Shown here one piece after another: positions 46,301 to 58,300 of a stretch of DNA of 64,000 nucleotides (its first letter is position 1; each line of letters opens with the position of its first letter). The translations under genes and the position numbers were made by a program. The DNA is from Archilochus colubris (lineage: Eukaryota > Chordata > Aves > Apodiformes > Trochilidae), in assembly GCA_023079485.1 (NCBI GenBank), contig CM041086.1, positions 15,136,401 to 15,200,400 on the forward strand, read 5' to 3'. A model generated the notes under the pieces. That model did no database searches and was not told the origin of the DNA. It saw only the letters and a list, made by a program, of their open reading frames with translations.

Positions 46301-49300
46301 GATTTATGTTGGCTCTTATCTGATTGTGGTTGTGCTTTTCTGATAAAGCCTTCTCTTTAATGCCAACAAAGCTTTGGAGGACATGTAAACATATCATCAT
46401 CCTATCATTCCGTGATCAAGAAGGGACTCATTTCAAGAGGCCCCCAAATAAATGTAATATTTCTTCTGGATGTGTAGATCTTTTCCATAGTGTCAGTGAA
46501 GAGCCTAGGCTGAATCCCAGGAATTGGTTCCCATTTCAGTCTATAGGTTACTTCATCTCAACCATGGGAGCTCAGCCTTTCACCCTTAAATTGATCCAGA
46601 TTCTCTTGTAAATTTGGCAGCGTGTGCAGCTCCAGAATAAATCTTGTCAGATATTTTGGAAATAAATCCCTCCTCACCACAGCCCTGCCTTGCACCAGCA
46701 CAGGCACAGCTTCTGGTTTGGGTGAGTGGTGGGGAAAGGGAGGAAGCCACAAACTGCACCCATTGGGTCCTGGTCTGTGGGCAAAGGTTTCTCAAAGAGA
46801 GAAACCCAGGGATGGTGGGAAGAACAGGGGAAGGAGGAGGCAGCCTTGTAACTGGTAAGTGGTAACGAGAAAACTACAGAGACCATACAACTACTTAAAT
46901 CCCTGAGGTGGGCACTGGAGAGGGGCTGCCATGGGGCACAGCTGCCTATCTGGGAGATGCCAGGCACCCCCATGCACCTCTGGCTTGGGGCTGAGGATCC
47001 CTGCCCTGCTCTGGCAGAGCAGAGTGTGCAGTGCCCGAGCTGCCAGCATCCCTGCGAGCTAAAAGCTGCCGCCGCCGTCTGGTCTGCCACAGCTGGGCTC
47101 CCGTGTGCTCTATCCCCCTCCCAGGGGACAGGAGACATGGAGCTCATTGCAGGCAAATGCCAGGAAAATGAGGAGAGGATATTTGACTCTTGGAGGCAAA
47201 AGCCTCACGCTGAAATGTCTGCCAAAGCCCCTGTTTTGCCTGTGGCACAGAGCAGGGCGAGCCCTGCGCATCAGCAGTGGCAAGACTGCTCCTGTCCACC
47301 TGCAGGAAAGCTGAGAGGGTCTCAAAAACCCCAAGATAAGCAAAATGTTTTGGAGCACGTTTTGTGAGTAAAGTACACACTGGTGAAGGTTTCAGAATGG
47401 AAATAAATGAGCCAGTGGGAGGAGACAGTAATGGGAATCGATGTGTCCAATGGGAGAAATGCAAAAGGTGGTCCCTCAACCCTACCCATGCAGCTCTGTC
47501 AGCAGCTGATGCCACTTGCTTCCCCTCAGCCCTGTTTTTGGGGCTGCCCAGTTATCACAGCCAGGGTTTTCTCCCCCAGCCTTGGCTCTGCTCTTTGCCA
47601 TCATAAGATGCACTGACCAGGCACCTCTCCAGCTCCACAGAGCCAGCCAGCTGATACACCTGATCAAACTGGGGATCTGCAGAGAAACAAACAGGTTATC
47701 AGGCAGCTCCTCAGCTAGTACAGAAGGAAAGCCAGGAGAGCCACAGCCACTCACATCAGGCTGAAGCCAGCCTCCACCTCCAAATGAAGGGACCTTGAGC
47801 TTTTCCATGAAACACAGCTGCAGCTTTCTCTTTCACCAGCTGCCCGGGTTGTGCTGAAACTACAGACCCCTGTAGACTAATGAAAATTTAACATGCTCAA
47901 GAAATGCAGACAGGTTCTGGACCATCCTGCCTGAGAATGTTGTACCAGCCACCAGGCAGGTGGCCCCAAGTTGGCCACAGCTTTAGGGCTGAGCTCCCAC
48001 CTTCCCAGAGCTACATGGGTGCCAGCTAGGCAGGGTGTCCCCAGCTGCTCCTCCATCCCCTCCCCTCCCCAACTTGCTCGGGGGTGATTTCCATCCCATT
48101 TCCATCAGAAGGAGCCAGGTGCATTTAAGCTACAGGGCTGGCAGTCACAGAGAAGAGGGAGAAGTGGTCTTGGGGGAAGCTCTGTTGGCTCTTTCCTCTC
48201 CCTGCCTTGGTAGTTTCATTCTTTGGGAGGCAAAGGAGTAGGTCTTGTTTAGCTTAGGCTTCCTGAAGCATTTCTCTTTTGGTGCTTAGGGGTGAGAGTG
48301 TGTTAGGGGATGGGATCTTTCTGTCCTGATGCATCTGTGAGGTGTGCACTAAGCCTGTGTCATATTTGGATTGCAGGTGGCAGAGATGTGGACTCTTTCT
48401 GGGACTATAAATGTGAGCTACCTGCTGGCCCATGTTGCACTGTTGAAGCTTGCTAGGCAGGAATGTGTTTTCTCTGTTAAACATTTTCCCTTTGTTTCTA
48501 TTTCCTTTTTGAGAAGGCTCTTCTTTTTTTTTTTTTTTTTTTCCTGGCTGCCATAAAATTCGTGTTGTCTGAGGTACTGCAGTAATCTGTTATCTCTAGC
48601 TACCTTCACCAGAGACCAAATCACTTTCAAACCTCAACAGGTCAGAGGGGCAAGACTTAATTTGCTTTGTGCAGTGCACTTTCTAAGTCACCTCTGCTTC
48701 CTGTTTATTCTTGATGTGACCCCCTCTCTGCAAACCCCTCCCTTCCCTAGGCTGGTAGGTGCTTGCTCAGCCTGGCAAGAGCTCCCTCTGAAATATTTCA
48801 TTTCCTTGTTCCTGTATATTGGTTGTGAAGGATTTTCTTGCATTCAAAATAGATTAAGGTACTGACAGGCTGAACAGATTTACTTCTAGATAATTTTTTT
48901 TATTAATATTGATAGAGTGTGAAAGCCTTGCTGTACTGCAAGGAAGTCTTTTAAGCAGAAAAACATGTTTTTTCTTGACAAATGATGGCTGCTATTTTAT
49001 GTTGATGGTTTTAACTATCACTGTGCCTGTGGGAAATCACTCTCAGCAAAATCTGTAGTGTCTGTATTGATCCTAAACTGTGCCAGTAAGAACTCTTATG
49101 TCTTAGTAAAAAACATCCTGAATGGTTATTTAGCCTTAAGGCTGAATGGTTGGCTGTATTCTGACAGACAGGTCCACTCCTTGAAAAATGAACATGATTT
49201 TTGACTCAAACACAAGCTACTGCCTGGGTTTACATTGTTGTTACAAATAATTTTGCAAATAGAACTTGAATAATATTCAGGTAGGGGGTTTGGGATCATT

Positions 49301-52300
49301 GTTTGGATATTTCTTTAATGAACATTTTAGTCTTACAAAAGCAATTAAAACAGCCAGTGACTGTGCAGCTATTGCAAGTACCAGGGCAGTGTGTGAGCCC
49401 CTGCACCTTTCTGCTGAGAGGGAGGCTCCTAATGTTTTGTTCCAGCTTTTCTCTTTGGAAAAGAGTTCAGGGTGGGTTTCTTTTGGCTCTCAGATTAAAT
49501 GTGTTGGTGACAGCTGTAATCAACACAGAGCTGCTTGTGCTGCTGATGAACAAAAACAGCTGCTGGGAAAAAAAAGGAAAATACATTATTTTGTTCCTAG
49601 AAATTTGGATATGGTTTCATAAAGTGCTGCTTCATCTTAGACCTGCCTGGAATTCATTAAAATCTGTATGGAACCCACACCTTCAGTCACAGGAATCTAC
49701 AAGACACCAGTGTTACCAATTTGATCTGGGTTGACAGTCACTGGAAGCAGTGTCTGTGTAAACAGACATCCTTCTGTAAGGTTTGGAAGTTTCCTGTTTA
49801 ACTTTTTAGCACTACAACTCACTTAAGGTTGGTTCTGGGCTTTCAGAAGTAACTGGCAGCTTTTTAACAGTTCATTAACAGCTTTTTATTAGCACTGAAA
49901 GCCATGGGAGGGAAGCTGAGGGAAGCTGGTGACCTGGAACCCTTGGCTTTGCTGAGTAAAAGTTTTTTTTGGTCAGGTACTGCAGCACAAGGTGCAGTCA
50001 TTTTAATTTCACAAAAATGTGGTATAATCCCCTCTATAGATGAGGCAGTGAAGTATCAGATCATTTTGATTCAACTATGTTGATAGAGTGAGAGGAGAAA
50101 TCTTCTTCCTCTTTGACTCCCAAAGGGACAACCCTCTGCCTTTTTTTTTTTCCTATCACAAATACAAGCCCATAGCAAGCCCAAGCTATCAAAGTCCCAA
50201 TTTGGCTAGCTGAGCAAAACACTTGTAGAGCCTCAAGGAAGGCCTGGACTTGTGTGCTGGTTGCTGGGTGTTGTGGTTGGCTCTCAAAGGTCCCTCCTTG
50301 TGGCATTTGCAGGCATGGCGGAAGCGCTGGTTCGTGCTGCGCAGAGGCCGCATGAGCGGGAACCCCGACGTGTTGGAATACTACAGGAACAACCACTCCA
50401 AAAAGCCCATTCGGATCATCGACCTCAACGAGTGTGAAGTGCTGAAGCACTCAGGACCCAACTTCATCAAGAAGGAATTTCAGAACAACTTCGTCTTCAT
50501 TGTGAGAACCACCTACCGCACCTTCTACCTGGTAGCCAAAACGGAGGAGGAGATGCAGATCTGGGTGCACAACATCAGCCAGATCTGCAACTTTGGACAT
50601 CTAGAAGATGGCACAGGTAGAATCATGCTCATCTTGGGGGTTGGGAGGATGATCAGTGTCTTGGCTCCCCCCTTGCTGGCTGGTTGGGTTGGGTTGGACA
50701 GGTGGGGAGGGACCATTTCCTATAGCTCCACACAGTACTCAGATGCTGCTAAGCTCTGATTGGAAAGTTATCAGTGATCTCCCTTCTGCTGGGTAGAAAT
50801 AAGAGCTGGCTGGTTGGTCTCACTTCAGTGAAGCAATTCCTGCTGGAATAAACAGCAAATCCTTAATAAGAAAAGGTACTGTTTATGTAAAAAGCTGACT
50901 GACTGTCTTCTGGGGCCGTTTATTTCATTACATGTCCCATATTTATTTAGTTTGGCTTAATGTAAGACACCTGTTCCAGGAAAGTGTCCTGCAAAATTTG
51001 CCTTTTCTCAGGCTTTGCTGGATGTGAAATGTGCACAGACATAAATAAATGACAAAAATACTGTTAATGAGAAGAATAATAAAGAAAAGGCAGAGGAAAG
51101 GAGAATGTTAGAAGTGTGTGTCAAGACTTCAGAGATGGTCTTGCTAGTGAAGCATAAAGTCAGCTTGTTTTGCCAGGACCTACACTTGTATATATTCAGT
51201 AGGGTAAATTTCTTGGAAAGCTTCCAATAATTAACCACTCCAAGATGGATGTAGCCAGTAATTAAAGTTGGGACCTGTATCATCATTAACCTACCTTTCA
51301 AACGAGACAATCGGGCTCAGATAACAGCAATCTGTCTTTCCCTTGACATTTCCAAGGGGCAGATACAGCAGCAATTTGAGATCTTCCTAGGAAGTGAGTC
51401 AGAACAAAGTCCTTCAGGGTGATAAAAGGCAGTGCAGAAAAGGGTGGTGATGGAGGGACTCAATCCCAAGGGCAGTAACATGTTGGGGAGTGGGGGGGAA
51501 GGTAACATAGTGTGGCTGAACAGATTATCCTGCCATGGTCCACTGGTGTCTGCAGCCATGCCATTACCTTGTAACTTGGAAAAAAAAAAAGGCCACAATG
51601 AGATGTTTTATCTGAATCTATCTTGGCTCCTGGTTTTCTTTAATCTTCTCTTCAGTAGTTTATTCTGAGGGGGAAATGAGTGGGAAAAGCACTGCAGTGG
51701 TCCTGTTAAAAATGTGATGCCTGCTCTTTTCCCATTCGCTTTAGACACCACCTGGAAAATGTGCCAATGTTTTTATGTGCCAGTACAAACTGCCTGGGAA
51801 TGCAACTTGCAGACTGTAGCTGGTAGCTTTGAGGGACTGGAGACAGTAGCCCTTTGGATGTCATGAGGAAAATTCAGTGACCCCTTTCCTACTGCTCTGT
51901 CCTTGTTGACACTGAGACGTGGCAGTTGCATTGCTGCTTCTGGTGCAGCATTGCTTTAGATAAGATTTTACTGATTACTCTGAAATGAAGGTTACTCTTC
52001 CCATGCAAAACAGAAAAGAGAAGAATTATTTGTGTTTTAAATGTGTATGCAGTCTTCTGGCACATTTATTCTGTGAAAGGGCTGTTCTGTTGCACTGGTA
52101 GAGTGCAGCATTGCTCCTAAGACTTACACACGGGCAGCACTTGGAGTATTACACAGAGCTCTTTCTCTCCCTGTGGAGCTGCCAGCAGAGACTCTGATGG
52201 ACAAGAAGTGACAGCTCTTGCTGGGGCAGTTGGGAAAGCTGACAGCCCAGCTTTCTGCCTCATGCAAGGCAGATATTATCCCCCCCAAGATGTTCAGCAG

Positions 52301-55300
52301 TGCAGAGCATTTGCCTTGGCTCAGTATGCAACTTAACTTGCAGCCCTCATCCCAGACCACATAAGCTAAGATCCCAGACATGCACTTATCACGTGTCTAT
52401 AGGCAAATTGCTCATCAGACCTTTTCTTATTTATCCTTCAATTCTTGCTGATGAGGTCAGGGCTGGGGTGTGTTCAGGTTAGGCACTTTCAGATCCTCTG
52501 ATTTAAAGCTGCCCAGTTCCACAGGTTGCACATCACATTTCAAACAGTTGCTGATCATTTCAGCTTTCTGGAAGCACCTAAACCCCCCAAGAACCTGGAG
52601 GTTTAAACAAATTATCTTTACACATTAACATAAGAAGAGAAAAGCTCTACTAAATGCCATATGCTTTTTTAACTTGAGTGCTACCGTGTTAAAAAAATAA
52701 TAGTCCCTGAAATGAATCATCAAGAGAAAGACACATCATTTGCAAGAAATTTTAATAAGCTGTTCAGTGTCTTAAAATGAATCTCAAAGCCAATATTATA
52801 TTGTGAAATCCATTGTTCTTCATCTGTCCCTCTCTGAAAATTTGCAGTGACTTTGAAGCCAAAACCAAACCTGCTGCTTTCTCACCTTGGTGCATGGAAA
52901 ACGCAGCCCCAGGTTTAGGCAGCGACTCAGCTGTAACCCTCATCCTGTTGCTTAGTCCTTTCCAGTAGCAAAGAAGCTGGATGAGCAGCCAGGTCCCAGG
53001 CAGCAGTGGTCTGGGGTCTGACTTGTAAGCAGCCAGGCACAGCCCAAAGTTAGCAAAGTGGTGCTGGCCCTGTGGGGATGGCTTTTGAGTCAACAAGAGG
53101 AGGATGGCTGAGAGCAGTTGTTCCCCAGCCCCATGGGACCCATGGCCATGCAGGGAACTGAGAGGATGTTTGGGCCAAGTGGCTGGTCAGGAAAGGGAAT
53201 GAAATGAGGTGGTATGGAACATCATGGCCATGCTTTGTCCCATATGGAAGCTGAGACCATGATTAACACAAGCTCTGGGAATGCTCCCCTGTCAGCAGGA
53301 GGAAATCTTTTCTTTCTTCTCTCTAGTGTCAGGCTCTGGCCCCTGGCCAGGAGGGGTGGATGGCATGGCCACCTTCTTGGTACAGCCTGGTGGGGGTCAG
53401 TGTGAGCAAGACTCCCTGTGTTCCTACACTGCTGTTGCACTGTAGCAATTTTGGGAGAATGGGCTGGGGTCTGGAGAAGGAAGGAGAAGGCTGGGGTCTG
53501 TGGAAGGAAAGAGAAACCCTCTGTTTCTCCAAGCAATAGCCCTGCCTTGTAGAGCATCCTCTCCAAAAGACTTTCCCCATCAACACAGGGCTGAGATTTT
53601 TTTTCTCTTAGCACCTACCAAAGCCAAAGCTTCCCACCAGCGTGCTGGCAAAGGGGAGGGTGGGCACCAAACCTGTTCTCTGCCTTCTTGCTGTCAAAAA
53701 TGGCCATGCATAATTTATTCTACCCAGCTGCTGCCACGGTACAACTTTAATGCATGCTGATTTGGTTACCAGCAGAGCTGCCAACAGGTCCCAGAGCCCC
53801 TGAGGGTTAGGAAAGGGCAGGTCTGCACTGTCCCCAGCCCTCCCTCCTGCTCTCCATGGTTGCCATGTGGCCTGCAGCTCCCAGCCTTTCCTGATGGGAT
53901 AATCTGTGGCTAAACCCTGCGAGTACCAGATGGAGTTCAGGCCTGTTTGTTCTCTGTGTTAATAATCCAGAATGTCATTAGTTGCTTTCTTATGCATTGT
54001 GGCAGGTTTTAGGTGTGGGGTTTTTTTTGTTGTGTTGTTTTGTTTTAAAATGTGGTCAGATGGTGATGTGAACATGCTTTTTCTGTGCTCCCTCTGGGGT
54101 TAGCCTGGTGCATATTTGATCATCCTCAGCTTGCAAGATGGCTCTCTAAGTCCAAGATTTGAAAGCAGAGTTATCATCTGAGCCAGCACAATCAGCAAGA
54201 GAAAAGTTATTTTTCAGATGGGCAGCTCTGCTCTGCAGCCCTCAGCTCTGCTTTGCAAACCTGAGGCCCCACAAAAGCCATTGCTTCCAGGTGCTTGCTG
54301 CTGAGATCCTCCTGCTATAAGCACAAGATCAAAATGATGCAAAATGCTTTGCTTAAACTCCAATTTAAGCACATATGTGCTTTGCTGACCTGGTATTCTT
54401 CAGACTTCCAAACAGGAGGAAGCAGCAGCAGTGAGTCAGTGCTGGTAGATGGGAAGGAAAGAGGCAGGACTGAGGTCTGAGGTAGTGCAGGGAGAACAGA
54501 TCTGCTGCTTTACTCTTCTTCTGCCTCAGATCAGAAAAATGATGGGGTGAAGCTCACTGCAGCAGCTGTGGAAGCCTGGGTTTTGTGTTTAGTGATGTTG
54601 CTGTCTAAATGCCCAAGCCTTGGCAGCCCCCTCCTGACCTTGCACATATACCTAGCACCTCCCAGGGTTGAGAAGTGGCTACAACAACTCAGTACAGCAC
54701 CAAGGCTCGTTGCTGTGTTGAGCTGGGACTAGGTAGGACCTGCTGGGGGCTCTCAGGACCTCTCTGCCCAGAACATGCACACACAGATGGTCTGGGGCTG
54801 GTTCCCAGCATTCCTGGTAAATTCTGGATTTCAGCATTAAAGAAATCTGCCTTCTCACTATGCTTCAAAGGCATGTTTATGTTTGGTTTGGTTTGGTTTG
54901 AGCAGCAGTAGCTGGTTTCTTATGTGTGGTTTTGCTGTGAGGTTTTTCATTTTGAAGGGGTTTGCAGCTTTGACTCAGGCTGTGGCTGTGCTTCAGCCAG
55001 AGAGTTGGGGAACCAATTCTGGCCCTGGGGACACCCAGGGCACCCAGTGAGCACTGCTTGGTCTCTGTCTCTGGGCTCCTCCTCTGCCCTGGTGAGGAAA
55101 CAGCTGTGCAGCAACCTGAATTTTTTTAATTTGAAAAAAATCATATTCTCTAAGTGAGGCCTTGTGCTGGCTGAGTTTGCTGCCAGGAGCAGATGCCTTT
55201 GGGAACCTGCTCTACAAATACACCCCAAGCCTTACCCACTCCTCAGCTGCCCATTGTGGGAGGTCTGACTTGCACTGGGAACTCCTGCCCAGCATCCCCA

Positions 55301-58300
55301 GGTCCCTAGCAGGAGTGGAGATTGGAGGAGCAGCAGGACCAGGCTTTGTCTCTGCTGCCCAGCAATGCTTGGGCCAGATGGTTGGATGGCTTTGGTGGCC
55401 CCACAGCCCAAACCTGCTGCTCTCCCCTCTGCCACCCCTCCTTGTGCCAGAGAGGGACAGGAGTGTTGTGCCCAGGGAAGGGGTCACTGAGCACAGACTC
55501 ATGTGCCTGTGCCTTATGGCCTCCAAAAAACTGGAGTCCCTTTTCCCAGCAGAGCCAAGAAGCCTCCAGCTGGGCAATAGCAGCTGCACCTTGGCTTTTG
55601 TGGCTTTGATGTCCAGCCTCGAGTGGCAGGAGTTTGCAGACAAGTTCAGAGGCACAACAAATCCAGATACGCCGTGAGAAGCAAAGCTTAGTTTTGTTCA
55701 CCAAGGTCTAGAAAGTGGGAAGAAATCAGTCCCATTCCTTGTAGCCATTAATTTGAAGTGCTGGAGATCAAAAATCAATTATTTGTGGTAGAAGGTCCTA
55801 AAGAATACTTGATAAACCAGACTGCTCTATCTCAGCCCCTTCCTCAGCAGAGGCTGCCTACATTACTGTCAGCAGAAATGGGGCACCCCAGAGCAAGGGG
55901 GGATCTGCCCCTTCCATTTGCTCCCTGGAGGAGCAGCTGCAACATCAGGCTCCCCTCTCCTCACAGTCCCTTTGGACTAAAACCCCCTTGGTGCCAAAGC
56001 AAGGTGGCAGTGGCCAGGAGGAGGCAGTGGGCTGGTCAGAAGCATCCCTCAGCCAGGGCCATCCTTTCTCCTTGCAGGTTCAGTGGAGAGCCTTTCTCAC
56101 ACCACCTCATCCCCACAGCCATCTCCAGCTGCTTCCACCCACACCTCCCACATCGCTGACCCCTCCTTCTCCGTCGACCCCGCTGCTGCTGACCCCTCTG
56201 CTGCAGAGGAGACCCCCAGTGAGTCGGAGTCTGTCTTCCTCCCCGACTACCTCTTCCTCTCCAACTGTGAGTCGGGCAAACTCAGCCACAACAGGTAAGT
56301 TTGGGCTCTGCCAGATGTCTCACTGCCTGACCAGCCCTGGCAAACTGGGGCAAACTGGTCCTCCAGCCTTGCCCCTCAGGGTAGGTTCCCAAGCACAGTC
56401 AGGGACCATCAGCCTTTTTTTTTTTTTTTTTTTTTTACAGGGGCTTTGTGTAGCACAGATGAGTGGTCAAGTGTTGTCTGTTAGCTAGATTTAAATTAGA
56501 TATTAGGAGGAAGCTCTTCAGCATGAGGGTGGTGAAATACTGGCACAGGTTGCCCAGGGAGGTGGTGGAAGCCACATCCCTGGAAGTCTTTAAGGCCAGG
56601 CTGGACAGGGCTCTGAGCAACCTGGCCTGGTGGGAGGTGTCCCTGCCCATGGCAGGGGGGTTGGAACTGTATGATCTTAAAGGTCTCTTCCAACCCTGAA
56701 AATCCTATGATTTTATGTTGGTCCTGGCCCTTTCCAGGGTGAATGGCTGGGACCCTAACATGTGGCCTCCCTCCAGATGCCCTTTCTGCCAGCTGCTGTC
56801 CAAGATGCTCCACAAAGTGTCCTGTTCCCCAGCCCAGCTGAGAGGGGACAATTCAAACCCATAGCGAAGGCACAGATTTTGTCTCAAACTGTGGTGTTGT
56901 TTGGGTTTGTTTTTGTGGTTTTGGGTTTTTTGGGGGGGTTTTTTGGGGGTTTTTTTCTGTGTGCTTGTTCATTCAGTTGCAACCAGGAGAAATGGGAAGG
57001 CTTTGACCCCTCTCTCTGTGCAGGTGTGACAGCTGGTCGAATTCAGACAGATCTCTGGAGCAGACTTCTTCGGACGATGTTTTTGTCGACTCCTTGCAGT
57101 CCCAGCCCTCCTTGTACCTTGTACAGCCATCCAGCACTGGCACTGTGCACCAGGACGGGGCCCCATTGGCAAACCCTGGCACTGTGTCCAGGAGCATAGA
57201 CGTTAGTGGGCCACCCAGTGACATTTCCTCCTCCTCCCCACTGCTGGGGACGCCGCTGACACCGACCTTTCAGATTGACAAGAGCCAAAATCCGCTGCCC
57301 TACGGTGTGTCCCAGATGGATGTCCTGTCCAACACACCCCCTCCACGCCCACCCAAGCCAACCCACTTCTCAGACAGGAGAGGGGATGAGATGGGCAGTG
57401 GGGCCCTCCAGAACGGGCATGCAGGGATCTGCCGGGCTCAGGTGGCTCTGGTGCCCAGGAGAATCTCCTTGTCCAGCTTGGACAACGTGAGGAACTGGAA
57501 AGGTGAGTTCAGTTCAGTTCTGAGAGCTCACTGTGCAGTGAGCAACAGAGCTGCCCATGAGCACAGAGCTGATGCCCACCTCTGGGGTGCCTCCCTGTCC
57601 TCACCCCTGCAAGATCACATCCCCCCCTAAAGCAACCTGAAATGCTTCTTTCAAATTAAGTAGTGAGCAGAATTCAAACCTGCCCCTCACATTCAGCTCT
57701 GGCTCTCTTAATAAAAGCCCTTCAGTGTGTACGCAGGGGCAACAGTTTGGGTGTTATCTCCTTAGGGTGTCTCATGGCTTGTTAGTTTTCTATGCCCCCT
57801 CTCCAAAAAAAGAAAGCAGTAGAAAAACAAACACAAAAAACCAGCCACTGCATCAGGCAATGCCAAGCTGTCTATGCAGGTCAAAATGTGGGCTTGCATA
57901 TGGGAAATGCCTTTGTAGCTCTGCTGCTTTGCTACATCCAGTCTTTCCCATAACAGGAGTGTGTCTTTTTGCAGCTTAAAGTAAAGAACAGGAAGCCAGG
58001 GAGACACTGGGGACGGGATGTAATCCTGGTTGAACCAGGGACTCTGTCCTTGAGCAAATCCCACTCTGTCCTTGCACTTCAGAGTAGCTTGAAAACACTG
58101 CTGAGTGAGGTGAGGCTGCAAAGCAAGTTCTGCCCTGAGCTGAGGTGACTTTTCCACTTGTACTTGAAACACCATCACTGCCAACAAAAATAAGCCTAAA
58201 CCCCAGAACATCAAGGTGTCAAAAAACAGCACAGACAGTATGAGAGGGTGTTATTTTGTGGAGCCAGAGAACAGGAGGTGTCAGCTGGAATACTTGGCTG

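Larger units (their letters stand above)
6618..50312 (+). other. GAB3: GAB3 intron 1 (about 43.7 kb)
   Basis: Bounded by donor gtaagt at 6618 and acceptor tttgcag ending at 50312. It makes up two thirds of the window. I see no nested gene with paired splice sites or recognisable domain. It holds CR1 fragments near 10.7 kb, 22.1 kb (weak) and 37.5 kb, several A/T homopolymer tracts, and a few dyads. A long intron 1 is a usual place for enhancers in this family, but none can be proved from one sequence. Confidence 0.92.
37761..50312. other. Intron 1, 3' block, no gene recognised
   Basis: Unique sequence with simple repeats at 39436-39480, 40306-40347, 45718-45785 and 48524-48542. A modestly GC-rich patch lies at 46.9-47.3 kb, including a few CpG (gccgccgccg near 47068). 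Its open frames of up to 160 codons show no recognisable domain. No alternative first exon can be demonstrated. Confidence 0.55.
50617..56077 (+). other. GAB3: GAB3 intron 2 (5.46 kb)
   Basis: Donor gtagaa (weak) and acceptor ccttgcag. The reading frame of exon 2 stays open to a TGA at 50757-50759, and AATAAA lies at 50847-50852. The rest is unique sequence with a GTTTG array (54881-54900). Open frames in the GC-rich 55.2-55.7 kb part (up to 171 codons) have no recognisable domain. Confidence 0.9.
56295..57023 (+). other. GAB3: GAB3 intron 3 (729 bp), largely repeats
   Basis: Between a consensus gtaagt donor and a ctgtgcag acceptor. It consists largely of a T22 tract (56415-56436), a CR1 fragment (56482-56716) and a G/T-rich tract (56891-56957). 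Confidence 0.93.

Noticed and set aside
46674..47367. GC-raised patch with frames of 136-160 codons as an alternative first exon
   Set aside because: No frame leads by an in-phase donor into exon 2 with a convincing start, and frames are open on both strands. There are too few CpGs to call an island.
55162..55677. 171-codon open frame in intron 2 as a nested gene or extra exon
   Set aside because: GC-rich patch with overlapping long frames on both strands, no splice-site pairing in phase with GAB3, and no recognisable motif.
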